64,000 nucleotides of DNA from Rhodosporidiobolus odoratus (lineage: Eukaryota > Basidiomycota > Microbotryomycetes > Sporidiobolales > Sporidiobolaceae): the NCBI GenBank assembly GCA_034387635.1, contig JAOANU010000010.1, positions 1,364,001 to 1,428,000 of the forward strand, written 5' to 3'. A program made the translations under genes and the position numbers. This document shows, piece by piece, positions 58,611 through 64,000 of the stretch. Below the pieces are notes generated by a model that was not told the origin of the DNA, ran no database searches, and saw only the letters and a program-made list of their open reading frames with translations. How positions within the stretch are numbered: position 1 is the first letter of the stretch; every line of letters starts with the position of its first letter.

Positions 58611-60431
58611 ATGTCGACCCCTTCAATTCAACTAAACACACAACCAAGACCCTTGATCGACCGTCGAAGAACCGCCTCTAGGGAACGAGGCGTACTCGGT
58701 CGTCCAACCAGCACTGGAGGAGGTGGTGGAGGACTCGCTTCTCCGGTTGGGTCTCCTCCCACTCCAAACAGTCCTTTACAAGGCATCCTCAAGAGGAAGG
58801 CTCATCCGGCCGATCAAAGTGACCGGGGAACGAGGGGGACGAGCGAGGGAACGATCGCAGGGGGAGGCGGACAAGGCGGAGAGGGGAGTAGTGGGCCAGT
58901 AGAGCGCAGCTTGTCCAACCTCTCCCTATCGACCAATACTACCTCGACCAATACTGCAGGAGGAGGAGGCGGAGCCGACAGCGAAACCACAGCCTTTTCT
59001 CCCGCAACCGCATCCACCAGTACTAGCAGCGCCCGGTCCAGTCTCGACGCTCCGCCGCCAGTCGCGACGAGCGTGAGCATGAGCGGACCGACGACGACGA
59101 CGAATCAGAGTCATCAGAGTCAGTTTAGGAGGAGGGTGGGGTTTGATACTTTTTCGGCTGGGGGGGAATTGGAGGGCAAGGCTAAGGCGACGGGGGGAGG
59201 CACAGGTGCGTTCTCTCGAGTCGGAATGACATTCTACTCCTCTTCAGGGGGCCGCGCATCTTGAGCCAGGCTATCTAAGCTCAGTGCGAGAGCCTGCCTC
59301 TGCAGATCCGCTAGCCATAGCGGAAGCAGCTGACCCTAAATCGCACTTTCCTTCCCGCTGGTACAGGCGTTTCCTATTCTTTCACTCTGGCGGCCAAGTC
59401 TTCGGAGTACTGCAGGACGAGGTGGAGTCGAACATTCCTAGTTGCTACGGATCTCAACGGTGAGCTAGGCCTCCCCATCCGCCCCGCCCTCCTTCCTTCC
59501 CTCCTGCCGGTTAAGCTGACCCTTTCTTTCTTTCTCATGCTTGCCCTCTTCCTACGGTGACGTCGTGCAGAATACTCTGTCAACGCAACCGACTGGCTCC
59601 TCACCTCCCTCCTCGAAGACAACGACGAAGTGGTCGTCCTGCGAGTCATCGAACCGGGCTCGTCGGCGCACAAAGCTTGGGAGGCCAGTATGGAGGAGGC
59701 AAGGGAGGAGGCAGAGGGGGTACTAGAGTACTTGATGAGGAAGAACGGGGAGGAGAAACAGGTGCGGTCTTTTTCGCCAGTCTCGCCCCATCATCTCGCT
59801 TGCCTCTTGCACGCTTACCGTGGAAAAGGGAGCGATATAGGGGGTAGTCATTGTCAGGCTCATGTTCTTCGGACCTTTACAGATTTCTCTCATCGTCGAA
59901 TTCGCCATCGGACCTATAGAAGAAACCATTCATCGCATGATCGAAATCCACAAGCCCGATTCCCTCGTCGTCGGTACCCGCGGTCGACCCGACTCGCTCT
60001 TCAAGAGTGCTTTCATGGGTTCCATCTCGCGGTAAGGCCGCGTCCTCCCACTCCCCAATCAAGCAGTTGCTGACGTTCTCTCCCTCGGAACCTTGTGCAG
60101 ATGGGCCGTCGCCCGATCCCCCATCCCCGTCGTCGTAGTCCGTCCTGACGACAAAGTCCGCGAAGCCCTCTCCCGACGCCTACAAGACTCAAAACGCGGA
60201 CGATCCTACGTCTCACTCCTCTCCTCCGACGAACAAGCCCGTCTGGCCGTTCCTTCTCAAGACTCGATTCTCGCGACTGGGGCTCCGTTGGAGAGGACTG
60301 TCACGGCTCCGGAAGCGGATGCGGCCGGTGGGGCTAAGAAGATTGAGTTTGCGAGCGGGACGAAGGGGGGTGAGAAGGGGAAGAAGAAGGATAAGGGGAA
60401 GGAGTTTAAGAGGTTTGGGACATTCTCGTAA
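58611..60431 (+). CDS. Universal stress protein (UspA) domain protein
   Basis: A fungal protein with a C-terminal UspA-type nucleotide-binding fold; the role is probably stress-related but undefined. ATG 58611 (MSTPSIQLNTQPRPLIDRRR) begins a ~190-residue Ser/Thr/Gly-rich region. Introns then split the Usp domain: YSFTLAAKSSEYCRTRWSRT; EYSVNATDWLLTSLLEDNDE with VVVLRVIEPGS; a helix AHKAWEASMEEAREEAEGVL; ISLIVEFAIGPIEETIHRMI with DSLVVGTRGRPDSLFKSAFM with GSISR; WAVARSPIPVVVVRPDDKV. The G-x-RG-R...F.GS.S...PVPVVVV-like block is the ATP-binding Usp motif. The tail is Lys-rich (GEKGKKKDKGKEFKRFGTFS), TAA at 60429-60431. Confidence 0.87.
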
Positions 60432-61681
60432 GTCCAGGGTGGGTCTATTCGGGTTTGAGGCGGGCGCGTGGGTCGGTCGATGGGCAAGGCCGAGGAGAGA
60501 AGAAGGGATGCAGCGGTACTTTCCGTTTTTCCCTCGTCTCATCTGGGAGCTCTTGTCGCCATTCAGAGATATTGGGTGCGTGGTCGGAACCTTGTAGCAA
60601 TATCAACAGCACCGCTTTGCATTCTTGTCGTTTTTTTCCGTTCCGCCATCGCCGGCGAGGGACGTGCGAGCACTCTGGAACCGCCTTGTGAGGGACGTTT
60701 GGCCTGAAGGCAGTTGGTACGTCTCTCTCACTCTTGCGCCGTACTCGTACGGCTGAGCTGACAGCTGCCTGGTTCCCTTCGCTTTTCTCGCAGGCTTGCC
60801 TTCATGAACCGCTCCGGCTTTTCTTCCTCGAAATCCGGCGGTCTCGCCGGGATCATCTGACTACGGCTACTTCCTCCGCCGCTTATCCATGCACATTCCC
60901 ACACGAGTAAGCCTCCTGGGAAACGGCCTCGAATGGGCATGAGGTATGAGCACGCGGCGGATTTGCGTAGGATTTTCGCGGCACAGTGGGTTCAGGTCCT
61001 GTATGCCTCGCTCGTAAGCCGTGCTGACCTCCCTCCTTGCACCACGAGCTAGCTGCACTACCGCCACCTCGGCGCCAACATCGGCGTGCGTCTAAGGCTC
61101 GTCGAATCTGCACTGAATACCAATGAAGACCAAGATAACTCGTTTCAACTCCTATTCCGCCCTGGCTCCGCCGATGCCGCGCGGGGCCATGGCTCCCGGG
61201 CACATGGCGACCATCTCCCACGCATTTCCGCCGTGCGCACACGCCTCTTTTTGGCCTCCTCTCCCTTTCTAGTCAGTGCCCTGCACCGAACTCGACCTCC
61301 TCTCCCGTTATGCCCGGCTGAGACTGGACTTCGGAGCGTCACGCCGACGATCTTCTCATTCCTACCCGCACGCCCTTCTCTGCGGGCCACTTCACGTCCT
61401 GCACTTGCGCTCCGTACCCAGTACCGCAAAGCCACCACCACGACCGAGGACAACCACTTTCTCCCGTACTCGGTGGCCGTTACCTCCGACGTTCGGAAGT
61501 CGCTCGGCACTCGTACGCGGTGCACTCCGTGGAAGCTGCTTAAATCTCCGGAACGGGCACCCTTTTCGCACAAAGGAGCAAGAAGAGCAATCCCTGTCCG
61601 CGGTTTCGGGGTGCTTCTGCCCCTGTCTCTCTATCTCTCCCTCCGACTTCACACTCCCACCATCGCTTCAATCCGACCACC
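60432..61681. other. Unresolved stretch with possible small spliced gene
   Basis: Plus-strand segments look coding: RALWNRLVRDVWPEGSW joined across a GTACGT/CGCAG intron to LAFMNRSGFSSSKSGGLAGI with a stop near 60,859, and further on MGMRYEHAADLRRIFAAQWV then LHYRHLGANIG after a GTAAGC intron. Starts and phases do not give one consistent protein, so no gene is called. It also includes the promoter of the regulator at 61682. Confidence 0.3.
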
Positions 61682-63163
61682 ATGGGTTCCACACCTCCTT
61701 CCCCTGCGCCCGTAGAGACTACGGAGGAAGTCCCTTCCCGCGCCTCTCCCTCTTCACCGCCTGCCACACTCGACCTTAGTCAGCAGGAAGTCACAGACCA
61801 AGACCAAGACCACGACCACGTCGGTTCTCCCAAACCCGACGGGGACGACGAAGAAGACACTGTTCCTCCCAACTCGCCTTCGGGTAAATCGACCACGGGC
61901 GCAGAAAAAGAAGGTTCGCCGCAGGGTCCTTCGGTTGAGGATAAACCGCCGGCGAAGAAGAAGCGTCGGTCTACTGGGATAAGGAATTGTGAGCAGTGTA
62001 GGACGAGGAAGCAGAAGTGTGATCGACTCAAGCCTTGTTCGAACTGTAAGTTGCTCTGCTTTCCTCCACCTCTTTTATTACCCGAGTCCGTCACCGGTTA
62101 ATCCTCGCTCATCCCGTCAGGCACTCTGCGTGGTCTCGACTGCAAGTACGGCCCGGGCAGCGACATCATCGTGTGCGTCTCGCTCTCCCCCCATCCCATG
62201 AGGTTGAGGCTGACCTTTCTCTGCTCCCGCAGTGGCTTGACCAGCATCGAGAAGAACCACGCCGAGATCGCTCGCCTTCGTCGGCAAGTCAATACGCTCG
62301 CGAAGAAGCTCGGGCTCACAAGTGGCGAGTTGTCGACGTTGTCTGCGGCCGCGAAGCGACTTGTTGAGAGTGAGCTAAGAAGGGAAGAGGCCATGAGTAT
62401 GGGCTTTCATGGTGGCGGTCCTTCGTCGACGCCTTTTCAGCAGTCTGTTCCCACCTACCACTCCCCGTATCAGCCGCCGTACGATCAGCGTTACCAGCCA
62501 ACTTATGGCCGACCCGCTGTCGTGCCTCCTTACCCTCAGCAGCAGTATCCTGAGCAGCAATACCCTCAGCAATACTCACAACCTTCTTACCCCCCTCAGC
62601 AATTCCCCCCACGCAGCTATCAGCGCCACCCTCCTCCTCCGCCTCCGGCTCCCCGATTCCAGCCCGCCTCGCAGGGCGGCTACACGACCGTCTACCTCCC
62701 CTCCGGTGAACCCGTCAGCGTCCCGATCCAGTCTCTCTCCTCTGGTCCGCCACGTCGTCTCTCCCAAGTCGGTCCCGCTCCTCCTTCCAGGGCACCTCGC
62801 ATCGCCTCTGGCCCGCCAACCGCCGATCCTCGTCTCGCCCGACGTGCCCCTCCTCTCCCCTCACCTCGCGAATCTAGCAAGTCCCCTGTTCAGTCCCCTT
62901 CTTCGTCGGCGTCTTCGTCTTCGGGGACGGTAGCTTCCCCGCTGGCGACTTTGAATCATCCGTTTGCGGTGATGGCTATTCCGCCTCGGTCTAGTTTCGG
63001 CGGGGGGAAGGGAGAGAAAGGAGAGAAGGGCGAGGAGACGAAGGAGAAGGCCTTCGATGGAGAGGAGGGGGAGGAAAAGACGGAGGAAAAGGAGGAGCAA
63101 GAGGTGGAGGAGGAGAAAGTCGAGGAAGGCGGGAAGAAGAGGAAGAGGGCGGGCACCTTATGA
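61682..63163 (+). CDS. Zn(II)2Cys6 transcription factor with Pro/Gln-rich tail
   Basis: A nuclear DNA-binding regulator of the fungal binuclear zinc-cluster class, about 450 residues. ATG 61682 (MGSTPPSPAPVETTEE). After an acidic, Ser/Pro-rich start and a basic KKKRRSTGIR stretch, the cluster reads CEQCRTRKQKCDRLKPCSNC, then after an intron TLRGLDCKY, giving the standard C-x2-C-x6-C-x5-C-x2-C-x6-C with the Pro before Cys4. The linker GPGSDIIV and the dimerisation helix IEKNHAEIARLRRQVNTLAK with KLG follow. The rest is low complexity: Pro/Tyr/Gln repeats (PQQQYPEQQYPQQYSQPSYP), Ser/Pro, then a Lys/Glu tail ending KKRKRAGTL, TGA at 63161-63163. No middle homology domain is seen. The target is unknown. 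Confidence 0.88.
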
Positions 63164-63932
63164 GACGGAGAAGGTACTTCTCGATACCGTGATAGGGGGG
63201 TAGATAGGGTCTCTGGGCGAGCCTGTTCTGGTTGTGCGGTTGTGCAAAAGCAAAGTCTGTATGTTCGTTCAGCAGTGCCGAAGGGTGACACGCGAGCCCG
63301 TTCCTACCTTCTCGGGCTGGCGAGCATGGGAGAGAATGTGAGTGGTGTCCACTGCAGGCGCTCAGTCGCCGCTTAGCCGTCTGGACGAGGAGGAGAACGG
63401 CAGAAGGCGATTTGGGAAGGTCAGGCAGTCAGAGTGATTCTTTACCGGGACTGCTCAACATGCTTCTGGAATAGGCGCTACATCAGGACTTGCTTTCCGC
63501 GGTGACTGCTCGCTACTGGGTGCCGCACGCTAGCGCACATTGTCACCCGCACCTTTGAGCGACTCTCCAGGAAAAAACCATTCTTACGTTATCTACACAT
63601 CTTCTGGACGGAACGTACTAGGCTAACTCTAACTGCAGCGTCTACGCTATCGGCACATGCAGGGAGCGGGAACGCCCAGTGTCAACCGAGGCAGCAGATA
63701 GGTATCAGCGAGAAACCTCCCTTTTCTCCCTCTTCTTGGTTCATGCCGTTTTCGGATGCATAGATGGCGCACCCGATAGTCATATCGTCACAATCAACAT
63801 GAGAAGTACTCGATTGTGGCCATTGTGTGAGGAGAGAAGGGGCAAGGTGACAAGAAAAGAAAGCAAACCCAGCCCGAGCCGCACATGCTATATCATGGGC
63901 AGTACACTTGCACTAATTTGGTCATTTGGCTT
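63164..63932. promoter_or_regulatory. Spacer and promoter of second U2 gene
   Basis: From 63390 on it is the right arm of the inverted repeat and should contain the U2 promoter. Before that, the 3' region of the regulator. No gene. Confidence 0.5.
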
Positions 63933-64000
63933 AACCTTTCTGGCCTTTTGGCTTAGATCAAGTGTAGTATCTGTTCTTACCAGTGTGATTACTGGTAGGT
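63390..64000 (+). repeat. Inverted U2 repeat, right arm (continues past the edge)
   Basis: This is the reverse complement of 50256-50866 with one mismatch found and no indel. It ends at the window edge, so the true arm is longer than 611 bp. Confidence 0.97.
63933..64000 (+). ncRNA. U2 spliceosomal snRNA, second copy (cut by window end)
   Basis: The first 68 nt of U2 are identical to the copy on the minus strand at 50323: ggccttttggcttagatcaa, the gtgtagtatctgttc element and stem IIa. The 3' two thirds lie outside the window, so it cannot be told whether this copy is complete. Confidence 0.9.

Overview
The window is nuclear DNA of a basidiomycete fungus, most likely a Microbotryomycete red yeast of the Rhodotorula/Rhodosporidium/Sporobolomyces type. 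The assignment rests on GC-rich coding sequence, intron-dense genes with short introns (mostly under about 100 nt, many with GTGCGT, GTACGY or GTCAGT donors), and the gene content: SSD1, a HAL/NPR-type kinase, sugar/polyol transporter, Zn2Cys6 regulators, complex I NDUFS4 and a spliced tRNA-Gly. No gene was matched against a database; all names come from motifs and remembered family features.

Layout. 1-10.4 kb, all minus: MFS sugar transporter, short-chain dehydrogenase, large Zn2Cys6 regulator. 11.0-14.6 kb, plus: two mitochondrial enzymes, NDUFS4 and isovaleryl-CoA dehydrogenase. 14.8-23.1 kb, minus: an unrecognised gene (family copy A), then SSD1. 24.4-26.7 kb, plus: a monocarboxylate-type MFS transporter. 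27.4-32.4 kb, plus: family copies B and C. 33.3-35.3 kb, plus: an alpha/beta-hydrolase. 35.6-38.1 kb, minus: glucose-6-phosphate dehydrogenase. 38.5-41.1 kb: two divergently oriented intron-containing tRNA-Gly(GCC) genes on either side of a small Zn2Cys6 protein. 41.3-46.9 kb, minus: two unrecognised genes and a broken gene. 46.9-50.1 kb: a gene desert with a degenerate ~160-bp repeat. 50.1-50.3 kb: a complete U2 snRNA gene (minus). 51.2-63.2 kb: a PQ-loop transporter, HAL-type kinase, universal-stress-protein gene, a third Zn2Cys6 regulator and some doubtful small genes. 63.9-64.0 kb: the start of a second U2 gene (plus), cut by the window edge.

Two things stand out. First, copies A, B and C share exon structure and motifs, match no family I know, and lie within 18 kb; copy B is broken. 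Second, the two U2 genes sit in inverted 611-bp arms that are almost identical and enclose about 12.5 kb, so they could mediate inversion or gene conversion. Most other genes are ordinary housekeeping: sugar uptake and the oxidative pentose phosphate pathway, leucine breakdown, respiration, and cell-wall/mRNA control by SSD1.
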